64,000 bases of DNA from Bog-756 sp963777665. Lineage in GTDB: Bacteria; Actinomycetota; Acidimicrobiia; Acidimicrobiales; RAAP-2. This document shows positions 26,041 through 35,145 of this stretch, piece by piece. How positions within the stretch are numbered: the first letter of the stretch is position 1; every line of letters starts with the position of its first letter. Position numbers and translations under genes: made by a program. Below the pieces are notes generated by a model, which worked only from the letters and a program-made list of their open reading frames with translations, was not told where the DNA came from and did not search any database. Location of the stretch: the NCBI GenBank assembly GCA_963777665.1, contig CAVZRJ010000001.1, forward strand, positions 744,001 through 808,000. The letters are read 5' to 3'.

Positions 26041-27077
26041 GTCCCGCACCGCCGAGCTCGCGCTCGCTCCGACCGTCCCGGGCGGTGCGGACCGACGCCA
26101 CCCTGGGCACGGGCCGCTCGGCGGGGCGCGGTGGCACGCTCCCCACCCCTTCCGGCCTACTGGCCAAGGTCGGCCGGACCCGGTTCCCACTGGCCGCGCC
26201 CACCTGGCCCGGGTCGGTACCCCGTCCGGTGCCGACCCCCGAGCTCGGGGTCCACTACGACACGGCCTGGTCGCGCCGCTACCCGGTGCGCCTGGCCCGG
26301 GCGGTGGTCCTCGACACCGTCACCCGGCCGCTCGCACGGGCGGTCGCCGCTCCCCTGGTCCGGGGCGAAGAAGAGCTGACCGGCCTCGAGGCACCGGTCC
26401 TCTTCGCGGCCAACCACGTGAGCCACGTCGACGCGCCGCTGCTCCTCGCCTGCCTGCCGCTGCGCTTCCGCCACCACACGCTCGTGGCCGCAGCGGCCGA
26501 CTACTTCTTCGACCGCCGATGGAAGGCCGACACCTTCTCGTTCCTGCTCGGTGCCATCCCCATCGAGCGCACCAAGGTCAACCGGCGTTCGGCCGACCTC
26601 GCCGCCGAGCTCCTGGGCGAGGAGTGGAACCTCATCATCTTCCCCGAGGGCGGGCGCTCCCAGGACGGATGGGCCCAACACTTCCATCCGGGTGCCGCCT
26701 ATCTTTCTTCGCGCACCGGACGCCCCGTGATCCCGGTCCATCTCGACGGCACCCGGCACATCCTGCCCAAGGGGCGGGCCGCCCTCCGTCGCACCCGGAC
26801 GACGGTGACCTTCGGGACTCCCCTCTGGCCCGAGGCCGACCAGGACACCCGGTCGTTCGCGTCGCGCATCGAGGCCGCGGTGGCCACCCTCGCCGCCGAG
26901 ACTGAGACCGACTGGTGGACGGCGCGCCGGCTGGCAGCTCGCGGCGCGACCCCTCCGCTCCAAGGGCCCGGGGTCTCGACCTGGCGCCGCTCCTGGGCAC
27001 TCTCGCCGGCGCCCAGCCGGTCTGATACAGACGCCCAGACCGGGTCGGACTGGCCCCGGCGCACCGAACGCAGGTGA
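26037..27077 (+). CDS. 1-acylglycerol-3-phosphate acyltransferase-like protein (PlsC family)
   Basis: 346 residues starting at GTG 26037, overlapping the previous stop. Acyltransferase block I is NHVSHVD (NHxxxxD), block III is IIFPEGGRSQDG and block IV is VIPVHLDGT. The 110 residues before block I and the Arg-rich tail are variable. PlsC-type enzymes acylate glycerolipids at the membrane. As the last gene of the acyl-CoA reductase operon it probably attaches an acyl chain to the product of the other three enzymes. Confidence 0.8.
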   Translation: MSPAPPSSRSLRPSRAVRTDATLGTGRSAGRGGTLPTPSGLLAKVGRTRFPLAAPTWPGSVPRPVPTPELGVHYDTAWSRRYPVRLARAVVLDTVTRPLARAVAAPLVRGEEELTGLEAPVLFAANHVSHVDAPLLLACLPLRFRHHTLVAAAADYFFDRRWKADTFSFLLGAIPIERTKVNRRSADLAAELLGEEWNLIIFPEGGRSQDGWAQHFHPGAAYLSSRTGRPVIPVHLDGTRHILPKGRAALRRTRTTVTFGTPLWPEADQDTRSFASRIEAAVATLAAETETDWWTARRLAARGATPPLQGPGVSTWRRSWALSPAPSRSDTDAQTGSDWPRRTERR

Positions 27078-27090
27078 GGGGCAGGCCCGT

Positions 27091-27924
27091 TCAGCGGCGA
27101 GCGACGCCGAGTCGGGCGAGCAAGCGCGACCGCGGGCCGCCGGCCCGCAGCCCGTCGACCGCCTCCAGACGCTCCGCGCGGAGGGCCAGCTCCTCGTAGT
27201 CGTCGAGGGGCTCGAGGTCGGCCACCCCACCCGCGGGCGATGGGGATCCGGTGCCGGCGACGGCCCAGCCGAGGAGGAGGTCGGCGAGGGCGGTGTTGCG
27301 GGCGAGCAGCGGCCCGTGCAGGTAGGTGCCGAGGACCCGTCCCGACCAGGCGCCTTCGGTCCCGTCCCCGCCGCCGTTGCCCACGCCCCGTTCGACCCGG
27401 GCCAGGGGTCGGGCCCCGGGTCCGACGGTGGTCACCCCCCCGTGGTTCTCGAACCCGGTCAGGCGGGGCAGCGGACCGCCGGCCGGTCGCGGCGCGTCGG
27501 GCAGCGGACTGGCAACGAGCTCCCCCACCGCCCGGCGGCCGCTGCCCTTGCGGGTGGTCACGTCGAGAAGGCCGAGGCCGTCGTGGGGGTGGTCGTCGCG
27601 GTCGGGGAAGGAGCGGCCGAGCAGCTGGAACCCGGCGCACACGCCGAGGACGACCGCGCCCGACGCCGCGGCACGACCCAGCGTCCCGTCCTCGAGCAGG
27701 GTGGTGGCCGCCCGCACCTGCGGTCCGTCCTCCCCCCCGCCGATCGTGTAGAGGTCGGCCGTCGGCAGCGGCCGCCCCGAGACCGCCTGGACGAGGTCGA
27801 CGTCCCACCCCCGCCACGCGGCCCGGCGGGCCAGCACCAGCCCGTTGCCGCCGTCCCCATAGGTGCCGAGGAGGTCGGGATAGACCACCGCCACGGTGAG
27901 CGTGCCGCCGACCCCGCCGGTCAC
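27091..27924 (-). CDS. gatD: lipid II isoglutaminyl synthase, glutamine amidotransferase subunit GatD
   Basis: 277-residue class I (CobB/CobQ-like) glutaminase. The nucleophile lies in VLGVCAGFQLLG and the catalytic histidine in GTYLHGPLLARN, with the GFENHGG motif typical of GatD. It supplies ammonia to MurT, which amidates the alpha-carboxyl of D-Glu in lipid II. The GTG start at 27924 overlaps the MurT stop (GTGA), as expected for an obligate heterodimer. The C-terminal 60 residues beyond the glutaminase are lineage-specific. Confidence 0.88.
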   Translation of the reverse strand: MTGGVGGTLTVAVVYPDLLGTYGDGGNGLVLARRAAWRGWDVDLVQAVSGRPLPTADLYTIGGGEDGPQVRAATTLLEDGTLGRAAASGAVVLGVCAGFQLLGRSFPDRDDHPHDGLGLLDVTTRKGSGRRAVGELVASPLPDAPRPAGGPLPRLTGFENHGGVTTVGPGARPLARVERGVGNGGGDGTEGAWSGRVLGTYLHGPLLARNTALADLLLGWAVAGTGSPSPAGGVADLEPLDDYEELALRAERLEAVDGLRAGGPRSRLLARLGVARR

Positions 27925-29243
27925 AGGTCGCGCCGGATGTCTGCGAACGCGGTGTAGTTCCCGAGGAACTCGACCGTGGCCGTCCCGTTCCGGGCGAGCG
28001 CACGGTCGACCGCCTCGGTGGGGCGGGAGACCACCTCGTGGGCGACCTCGGCGTAGCGGAGGCGCACCGCGAGGTCCAGACGCCGGTCGCCGGTCGCGAC
28101 CACCGATCGCCCGGCGAGGCGCTCGAAGGGGACATCCCACAGCCAGCTCGGATCGAGGCCGTCGGCGACGCGGGCGTTGATCGAGAGCACGAGCTGCGCA
28201 GTGGCGTCTCCGGTCTCGTCGAGGAGGTCGAAGATCGCGGTCCACCCGGCCGGGTTCTTCGCCAGCAGGAGCCGGACCGGTCTCCCACGCCGGAGGACCG
28301 TGGAGAACCGTCCCGCCACCTCGGTGACGGCAGAGAGCCGGGCCAGGACGCCCTCCAGGGTCTGCGGCATCCCATCCCATCCCCTGCCCGCGAGCAGCTG
28401 GAGCGCGGCGACCGCCACCATGGCCGCGTTGGCCCGGTTGAAGCGCCCGGGGAGTCCCATGCGCAGGCGGTGGCGCGCGCCGTCCGCCAATACGAGATCC
28501 TCGCCGTCGAGCCACGCGTCGGGTACCGGGCGGGCGAAGTCGCACCGTTCGCAGCTCCACTGCCCGTCCGCCGGGAAGGAGATCCGACCCCCGCAGGCCG
28601 GGCACCCGACCGCGTCGTCGTGCCAGACCTGGCCTGCTCCGACCCAGCGCACCCCCGGAGCGGCGAGAGCCGCCCAGGCCACCATCGGATCGTCGGCGTT
28701 GGCCACGACCGACGCGCGCTCGCCGGTTGCCGACTCCGGAAGGGCGGCGAGTGCGGTGCGCCAGCGGTCGACGAGCATCCTGACCTCGGCGATGCGGTCA
28801 AGCTGGTCGCGGGAGAGGTTGAGGAGGACGATGACCCTCGGTCGGGCCTCCTCGATGAGCTGGCCGAGATAGCCCTCGTCGACCTCGAGCACCGCCACCG
28901 GCGCGTGGCGGTCGGCGACCAGCGCGGCCACGTGCCCGGCCGGCATGTTTGCGCCGGTGTCGTTGGTCGCCACTCCGGCGGGTCCGGCGACCGCTGCCGC
29001 CAGCAGGGTGGTCGTGGTGGTCTTGCCGTTGGTGCCGCTGACCAGCGCGACCGTGCGCTCGCCGGCCAGCGTGCCGAGCAGGGCCGGGTCGACCAGGAGT
29101 CCGGCGCGTCCGCCGACCACGGTGCCGCTCCCGCGCCCGAGTGCCCGGGACAACCGGTTGGTCGCGGTGACCGCGGCCATGGCGAGTGCCGCGCGCGAGG
29201 ATCGCTGCCGAGCGCCTGGGTCCGGTCCGCTGCGTACGGTCAC
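27921..29243 (-). CDS. murT: lipid II isoglutaminyl synthase, Mur ligase-like subunit MurT
   Basis: 440 residues. The Mur ligase P-loop is VSGTNGKTTTT, the central domain has NLSRDQLDR, and a four-cysteine zinc ribbon (CPACGG/CERCDF) lies at about 220-245. A C-terminal DUF1727 domain (FLGNYTAFADIRR) contacts GatD. It activates lipid II D-Glu with ATP for amidation. The GTG at 29243 overlaps the stop of the upstream acyltransferase; ATG 29180 is an alternative. The order HAD-PlsC, MurT, GatD forms one operon. Confidence 0.88.
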   Translation of the reverse strand: MTVRSGPDPGARQRSSRAALAMAAVTATNRLSRALGRGSGTVVGGRAGLLVDPALLGTLAGERTVALVSGTNGKTTTTTLLAAAVAGPAGVATNDTGANMPAGHVAALVADRHAPVAVLEVDEGYLGQLIEEARPRVIVLLNLSRDQLDRIAEVRMLVDRWRTALAALPESATGERASVVANADDPMVAWAALAAPGVRWVGAGQVWHDDAVGCPACGGRISFPADGQWSCERCDFARPVPDAWLDGEDLVLADGARHRLRMGLPGRFNRANAAMVAVAALQLLAGRGWDGMPQTLEGVLARLSAVTEVAGRFSTVLRRGRPVRLLLAKNPAGWTAIFDLLDETGDATAQLVLSINARVADGLDPSWLWDVPFERLAGRSVVATGDRRLDLAVRLRYAEVAHEVVSRPTEAVDRALARNGTATVEFLGNYTAFADIRRDL

Positions 29244-30621
29244 GCCGACGGTTGCGTGCGGATCAGTTCCCCTTCCGTCGGGGCCCGGGCGATCCGGGCC
29301 TCCGCCGGGAGCAGGCCCACGATGGCGGCGAGGAGCGTCTCGGTGTCCGCCACCGGATCGTCGAGACCGAGGGCGACCGGTGGGCCCACCGTGACGGTGA
29401 CCCGGGGCGGATGCTGGAGGGCGACCACATTGGGGACCCTGGACGACCGCGGCCAGACCATCTCGGTCCCCCAGAGGGCGACCGGGACCACCGGTGCGCC
29501 CGTCTCTGCGGCCAGCCGTGCCGCGCCGGTGTGGCCGTGCAGGATCGGATCGAAGAACGCCTGACCGCGGGGGATGGTCCCCTGGGGGAGCACGAGCACC
29601 ACCTCTCCCGCCCGCAGCGCGGCGGCAGCCTGCTGCATCGGGTCGCCGGAGCGGTTGCCGCGGTCGACCGGGATGCCACCCAGTGCCCGGGCCAGGTGTC
29701 CGACCACCGGGGCATCGAACAGCTCCTGTTTGCCCATGAAGCGGACGGGACGGCCGAGACGGGCCGCCACCAGGGCGAGGGCGGCGACGTCGAAGTAGCT
29801 CCGGTGGTTGGCGACCAACACCACCGGACCACTCGGGGGGATGTGCTCGACGCCCGTCACGGTGAAGCGCGCGTAGGGGAACGCCTCGGGCCGGACCAGC
29901 GGGCGCAACAGGTGATAGGGCTCGAGCCCGACCACCGACGGCACCCCCGGGCGCGGTCCCAGTGCTCGAGGGGCCACCTGCGGGCGACGGCGACCGCAGC
30001 GAGTCTCGGATCGGCGTTGAGCGGGTGCGGGTGGCCGACCGCTTCGAGGAGGGGCACGTCGAAGACACTGTCCGAGTAGGCGTGCGCCGTCGCCAGATCC
30101 ACGTCGTGCCGCTCGGCCCACTCCCGCACCTCGGCCCGCTTGCCCGCACCCCAGACGAAGCGGCCCTCGAGACGGCCCGTGTAGCGACCCTCGGTCACCG
30201 CGTAGCGGGTGGCCAACAGGTCGTCGAACCCGAGCGCCGCGGAGAGGGCCGAGACGAGGTCGTAGGGGGAGGTCGTGGCCAGCACGAGGAGGCGGCCGGC
30301 GGCGCGGTGCCCGGCGAGCACCTCGAGGGCCCAGGGCTGGACCAGGTCGATGAGGGACTCGACGGCCCGCTTGCCCGCCCGGCGCACCGCCTCTGCCGAA
30401 CGGCCGCGCATGATCGGGGCGGCGGCGCGGGCCAGCCCGATGAACGGGAGGGTCTCGCCGAAGCTGTTGTAGACGCCGTAGAGGAGGCGCTCCCCGGGTA
30501 GGTGCCGTCCGGCGGGGAGGACGCCCTCGGCCACCATCGCCTGCTGGAGGACGGGACCACTGGCCGACCGGATGAGGGTCCGGTCGAGGTCGACGAAGAC
30601 GGCGCCGCGGGCATCGGGCAT
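29240..30621 (-). pseudogene. HAD-IB hydrolase / PlsC acyltransferase fusion, one frameshift
   Basis: The N-terminal part (ATG 30621) is a SerB-like HAD hydrolase (VFVDLDRTLIRS, then LVLATTSPYDLV and YSDSVFDVPLLEAVG). The C-terminal part is a lysophospholipid acyltransferase (ANHRSYFD, LPQGTIPRG, VVPVALWGTE). The two halves are in different frames; one missing C near 29950 would join them as WDRAPGVPSVVGLEPY. HAD-PlsC fusions of about 450-480 residues are common in actinobacteria, so a sequence error is likely. It probably acts in phospholipid synthesis and starts the MurT/GatD operon. Confidence 0.75.
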
Positions 30622-30737
30622 CGGGCTCACGCTACCGTCGGTCGTCCCGGTGGGCGGGCGTCGGCCGTGGACGGCCCTCCCCCGTGCGGCCCCGATGCCA
30701 CCTGCCCGGATCGGGCCGACAACACGCCCCGGACGCG

Positions 30738-30774
30738 GCAAAGGGACCACCAGGGGGGAAGGCGGTCCCTTTGC
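30738..30774. promoter_or_regulatory. 11-bp stem hairpin between divergent genes
   Basis: GCAAAGGGACC (30738-30748) pairs perfectly with GGTCCCTTTGC (30764-30774). It lies in the gap between the divergently transcribed HAD-PlsC gene and the LysR gene, so a simple terminator is not expected. It could be an operator or a 5'-leader structure. The surrounding 120 bases are more AT-rich than the genes. Confidence 0.45.
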
Positions 30775-30894
30775 TCTGACACAACAAGGAAAGGAGGGGG
30801 AATTCCTTTGTTCCTGTGGTCGTACCTGCACTGTATAACAACCGCGAGCAATCAGTCAACAAGTCAATATTGATATCTGGTATCGTTTTTAGCG

Positions 30895-31809
30895 ATGGAG
30901 CTCAGGCACCTCCAGGCGCTGACCGCGATCAGCGACCACGGGACCTTCTCGGCCGCGGCGTCACATCTCGGCACGGTCCAGTCGAACGTCTCCGCCCATG
31001 TGGCCCGCCTCGAACGCGAGCTCGGCGCGCCGATGATCGACCGCTCCGACGGCCGGCTCACCGAGGAGGGGACCGTGGTGGTGGCGCGGGCCAGACGGAT
31101 CCTGGCGGAGCTCGACGCACTGGTCTCCGACGTCGCCGCGTGCAAGGACGAGGTCAGCGGCACGGTCCGGGTGGGCATGATCGGCACCACTGCCCGGTGG
31201 CTGGTGCCGGGCGTCATGGACGCGGTGGGCCGGCGTCACCCCAAGCTGCGGCTGGTGGTCGTGGAGGGCAACACCACCAGCCTCGAGCCGCAACTGGCAT
31301 CGGGACAGCTCGACCTCGCGGTGGTCAACCTCCCGCTGAGCGGGCGGGACCTGGTCGGCCGACTCCTCTTCGAGGAGGACCTCATGCTGGTGGTGCCGGA
31401 GGGTCACCCGATGGCCAACCCCAGCCATCCCCTCACCCTCGCCGACATCGCGGAGCTCGAGCTCCTGCTCCCGCTCCCCGGCACCGCCTTCCGGGACGAG
31501 CTCGACCGGGCCACCCGACCGCTCGGGATCACGCTCCGGGCGGCCGCCGAGTTCGACGGGCTCCGCCTCATCGCCTCGCTCACCTTCGAGGGCTACGGAC
31601 CGGCCATCCTCCCGGCCACCGCCATCCCGGGGATCCTCCGGGACCGGTTCCGCCCGGTGGCGGTCGAGGGGCTCCCGCGGCGGCGGGTCGGGGTGGCCCA
31701 GCGGAGCCGTGGGCTGCCCTCCGCACCGACCCGGGCGCTCATCGAACTGCTCACGGCGGTGGTGGCGCCCCCGGAGGGCCGACCCGACGGGCTGCACCTC
31801 CCCCAGTGA
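30895..31809 (+). CDS. LysR-family transcriptional regulator
   Basis: 304 residues, the usual length. The N-terminal winged helix-turn-helix (MELRHLQALTAISDHGTFSA, with SAAASHLGTVQSNVSAHV) is followed by a periplasmic-binding-like effector domain beginning GTVRVGMIGTTARWLVPG. It lies next to, and divergent from, the HAD-PlsC/MurT/GatD operon, so it may control that operon or itself. The effector is unknown. The AT-rich upstream region contains the dyad-like GATATCTGGTATC just before the start. Confidence 0.85.
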   Translation: MELRHLQALTAISDHGTFSAAASHLGTVQSNVSAHVARLERELGAPMIDRSDGRLTEEGTVVVARARRILAELDALVSDVAACKDEVSGTVRVGMIGTTARWLVPGVMDAVGRRHPKLRLVVVEGNTTSLEPQLASGQLDLAVVNLPLSGRDLVGRLLFEEDLMLVVPEGHPMANPSHPLTLADIAELELLLPLPGTAFRDELDRATRPLGITLRAAAEFDGLRLIASLTFEGYGPAILPATAIPGILRDRFRPVAVEGLPRRRVGVAQRSRGLPSAPTRALIELLTAVVAPPEGRPDGLHLPQ

Positions 31810-31839
31810 GCGCCGGCGCCGGAGGGTGCCGGTGCTCGG

Positions 31840-32559
31840 TCAGTCGGGCGTTGCGGTGGCGACGAGGGTGTCGAGGGCGAGTCGCGGGGGGAGCAGGCGG
31901 CGGGCCGTCGCAGAGGCCGCCTTACGTAGCGTGCTCGGGCTCGTGTGCCCGGTGAAGAAGATCTCTGCGCTGGAAAAGCCGTTCGTCGCGAGGACCTGCC
32001 GCAGGGTGTCCTCGCAGTACCAGCAGGTGTGCTGCGGGTGGACCTGCCCGTGGCCGCCGAACCGGTACACGAACCCGCCGACGTAGAAGACGTTGGGGGT
32101 GGTGAGGACCAGCCGGCCCCCCGGGCCCAGGTGCCGGCGCGCACTGGTGAGGAAGCCGTGCACGTCGTCGAGATGCTCGATGATCTCCCCTGCGAAGACC
32201 ACGTCGAACGTACGGCCGAGATCGAAGTCCTGTGCATCGGCCAGCTGCACGTCATGCCCCTCGGCCAGCAGCGCCTCGACGGTGCCGGCGTCGATGTCGA
32301 TGCCCACGGCCTCGGAGGCCGCCCGCTCGACGAGCCCGTGCAACCAGTCGGGGCGTCCGTAGCGCGACGCGCACCCGACGTCGAGGACCGACTTCCCCTC
32401 GAGCATCGGGCGCACCACCTCGAAGCGGTCGGTGAGCGTCCCTTCCCCCCACGACCCCTCGCCCCAGGTGGGCTGCAGGATGTGGCCGGTCGCTGCGCCG
32501 TCCGAGCGGACCAGCTCGGTCGCCGCCCTCGATCGATTGCCCGTGGATCCAGCTGCCAT
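31840..32559 (-). CDS. class I SAM-dependent methyltransferase
   Basis: 239 residues. Motif I is SVLDVGCASRYGRPDW, unusual in having SRYG in place of the glycine-rich GxG. It continues with VGIDIDAGTVEAL, FDVVFAGEIIEHLDDV and GPGGRLVLTTPN, the Methyltransf_11/23 pattern. The EIIEHL segment resembles methyltransferases acting on sugars, lipids or quinones. The substrate is unknown. It is convergent with LysR. Confidence 0.75.
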   Translation of the reverse strand: MAAGSTGNRSRAATELVRSDGAATGHILQPTWGEGSWGEGTLTDRFEVVRPMLEGKSVLDVGCASRYGRPDWLHGLVERAASEAVGIDIDAGTVEALLAEGHDVQLADAQDFDLGRTFDVVFAGEIIEHLDDVHGFLTSARRHLGPGGRLVLTTPNVFYVGGFVYRFGGHGQVHPQHTCWYCEDTLRQVLATNGFSSAEIFFTGHTSPSTLRKAASATARRLLPPRLALDTLVATATPD

Positions 32560-32720
32560 CTGCCGTCAGTCCCCGTCCCTGTGCCGTCCGGACAACGGCG
32601 GTCCCTGCAAGCCGAGCGCCGGCCAGCCGGAGGGTCCACGTTACCATCGGGCGTGAGGAGCGGGCGATGCCGGCAAACAACGCGCGCCCGGTCCTGCGGA
32701 GCCGCACCCACCGCCGCCGC

Positions 32721-33375
32721 TCAGTTCGTCGCCGGGTCCTCGGGATACCCCGCGAGCAGCCCGATGGCACCGCCCTGGCGTCGGAGCACCCGCCGCCAGA
32801 GGCCTTCCGGGTCGGCCGAGATCGGGTCGCGGGCCTCGGCGCGGCACCACGTACCACGACCCCTCGGCGATCTCGGCTTCGAGCTGGCCGGTCTCCCATC
32901 CGGCATACCCCGAGAAGAGGCGCGCGCCGACGATCGAGGGAGCGACTCCGGACGGGTCGGCCGCCAGATCGACCGTTCCGACCGGACGCTCCGCATCGAC
33001 GAGCAGCCGCCATCCGGTCGGGCGCCCAACGGCCCCGGGGACCCCGTCGGCCCTCGACGCAAGGCGGACCAGCCCGATGAGCGCGTTGCGGGCGACCGGT
33101 CCTCCGGTGAACAGCTCGGCCGGAGGCGTGGCCAGTGCGTGCCAGCGGGGCATGAGCTGCTCGACGGCGATCCCGCCGGGACGGTCGATCACCACCCCGA
33201 GCGCACCCTGGTCACCATGATCGAGCATCAGGATGACCCGCCGCGAGAAGTTGGGGTCCTCGACGGCCGGGGTGGCCACCAGGAGGTAGCCCCCGAGGGT
33301 GGCCGGCGCGCGTGCGCCGCCGTAGGGGTCGAAGGCGCTGAACGGGACGATCGGCACGACATGATGATGACCCAC
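32721..33375 (-). pseudogene. UPF0301/YqgE (AlgH) family protein, one frameshift
   Basis: The first 175 residues match YqgE/AlgH: GYLLVATPAVEDPNFSRRVIL, GALGVVIDRP, FTGGPV and LFSGYAGWETGQLEAEI. Near 32850, after SWYVVP, the frame changes; the normal C-terminus (DPEGLWRRVLRRQGG, ending at 32721) lies in another frame. The function of YqgE is not established in bacteria beyond links to transcriptional regulation. An indel in a GC-rich run is probably a sequencing error. Confidence 0.78.
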
Positions 33376-33423
33376 AGCAGGCCCCGAGTGGCGCGGGGCG
33401 GTTCAGTCGGTGAGGCTGGGCCT

Positions 33424-34224
33424 ATGGCACTCGTCTCGATCACCACGCTGAGGCCCCATGTGCGCCAGGTCACCCTCGACCACCCGGCCCGCCTCAATTC
33501 GCTGTCCTTCGCGCTGGTGGCGGACCTCTACGCCGCCCTCGACACCGTGGCGGCGGACAACGACTGCCGGGTCGTGGTGCTGACCGGAGCCGGTCGCGCC
33601 TTCTGCTCGGGGCTCGAGCTCGAGCACGCGGGGAGTCCCCCGGGGACGGCGGACCTCGGCCGCCACCGGATGGGGATGCGCGCGATGGAGTTCATGGGCG
33701 GGATCGTCCCGGCGATGCGGGCGATCCCGCAGCCGATCGTCGCCGCGATCAAGGGTCCCGCGTACGGGGGCGGGATGTGCCTCACTCTCGGGGCCGACAT
33801 CCGCCTGGCCGGCCAGAGCGCCGTGTTCTGCGGCGCCGGCATCACCAACGGCCTGAGCGGCTGCGAGCTGGGGGTGAGCTGGTTGCTCCCCCGCGCGGTC
33901 GGCACCTCGCACGCCAACCAGATGCTGTTGACCGGCCGGAAGGTCGACGCGGAGGAGGCAGGGCGGATCGGCCTGGTCTCGGAGGTCCTGGCGGACGACG
34001 AGGTCCTCGAACGGGCCGCGACCATGGCCGAAGCCATGTGCGCGCTGAGCCCGTTCGGTCTCGCCCTGACCAAGGACACCCTCTGGGCCTCGTTGGAGGT
34101 CGGCAGCCTCCAGACGGCCGTGGACCTCGAGAACCGCACCCAGCTGCTGGCCGGCCATACCGGGAATCTGACCGAAGCGACCGCCGCCTTCAAGGAGAAG
34201 CGGTCCCCGGTCTACACGGAGTAA
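33424..34224 (+). CDS. enoyl-CoA hydratase/isomerase family protein
   Basis: 266-residue crotonase-fold protein. The first oxyanion-hole region is VLTGAGRAFCSGLELEHA and the second GPAYGGGMCLTLGADIRLAG. The usual catalytic Glu positions read NGLSGCELGVSWLLPR, where CEL supplies a glutamate, supporting hydratase activity in fatty acid beta-oxidation. ATG 33424 is the first start that gives the conserved beginning and is preceded by a GGTGAGG-like ribosome site. A small CxxC protein follows after 6 bases. Confidence 0.85.
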   Translation: MALVSITTLRPHVRQVTLDHPARLNSLSFALVADLYAALDTVAADNDCRVVVLTGAGRAFCSGLELEHAGSPPGTADLGRHRMGMRAMEFMGGIVPAMRAIPQPIVAAIKGPAYGGGMCLTLGADIRLAGQSAVFCGAGITNGLSGCELGVSWLLPRAVGTSHANQMLLTGRKVDAEEAGRIGLVSEVLADDEVLERAATMAEAMCALSPFGLALTKDTLWASLEVGSLQTAVDLENRTQLLAGHTGNLTEATAAFKEKRSPVYTE

Positions 34225-34230
34225 CCGGCC

Positions 34231-34461
34231 GTGGCCAAGGCCCGGCGGGGACGCCGGCGAGACCGTGAGCCCCAGCGCGCCGACAGCGGGAGCAGACCCC
34301 GCGAGCATTGGCGGGAGGACGGGTCACCGAAGACCCGGTACCCCTCACGAGACGACGCCAACCGGACCGCGCTGCAGCGGCTGCTCGAGGACGGGGCCGA
34401 TCTCGACCCCTACCCGTGCTCCATCTGCGGCGCCTGGCACCTCGGCAGCCGGCGGGACTGA
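34231..34461 (+). CDS. small CxxC protein of unknown function
   Basis: 76 residues from GTG 34231. A strongly basic N-terminus (AKARRGRRRDREPQR) ends in YPCSICGAWHLGS, with a CxxC plus WHLG pattern suggestive of half a zinc ribbon. Small actinobacterial proteins with this ending occur, but I know no role. It follows the enoyl-CoA hydratase by 6 bases and probably shares its transcript. Confidence 0.55.
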   Translation: MAKARRGRRRDREPQRADSGSRPREHWREDGSPKTRYPSRDDANRTALQRLLEDGADLDPYPCSICGAWHLGSRRD

Positions 34462-34512
34462 CCCCGCCCTGGCGGGCGAACAACTGTACCGTCCAGACGG
34501 TATAGTCCGGGG

Positions 34513-35145
34513 ATGCCACCGACCGCTGCCGCACCGCCGCGCTCGCCGGCTCCACGGGGACCCCACCGGGACGGCGCGGACACCAAACGCCGGATCCTGA
34601 CGCGGCGGAGGAGGTCGTCCTGCGTGACGGCGTCGGTCACCTCACGCTCGACGCGGCCGCCGCCGAGGCCGGCCTCAGCAAGGGTGGCGTGCTCTATCAC
34701 TTCCCCACCCGCGACGCCCTGGTCGCCGGCATGGTGGACAAGATCATCGACGACTTCGAGACGGACATCGCCCGTCACCTCCCCCTCGCCGGGTCGCCCG
34801 AGTCGGGCACCCCGGGCTCCTTCGCCCGCGCGTACGTGCGGGCGACCGTCGAGCCCGCCGACCCGGATGCCCCGGGCGCATGCCGCCTGGACCGGCTCGG
34901 AGCCGCGTTGATCGCAGCGGCGGCGGCCGAGCCCGAGCTCCTCGTGCCCCTCCAGGAGGCGGCCGGCCGCTGGCAGGCCCGCATGGTCGACGACGGGCTC
35001 GACCCGGTGCTGGCCACAGTCCTGCGCCTGGCCTGCGACGGGCTCTGGATGTGCGACCTCTTCGGCCTGGCCCCACCGTCAGGGCTCCCGGCGCAAGGCG
35101 GTGGGCGCAGCGCTCCTCGATCGATGGCAGAGGGACCCGCGATGA
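34513..35145 (+). pseudogene. TetR-family regulator, two frameshifts
   Basis: The HTH region is recognisable only across frames: TKRRIL, then after one missing G near 34599, DAAEEVVLRDGVGHLTLDAA and AEAGLSKGGVLYHFPTRDAL. The ligand domain continues to PEADPEL-like helices, and a second shift near 35085 precedes the natural end KAVGAALLDRWQRDP with TGA at 35143-35145. It overlaps the start of an MFS transporter (ATGA). This pairing suggests the regulator controls that efflux gene. Confidence 0.7.
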
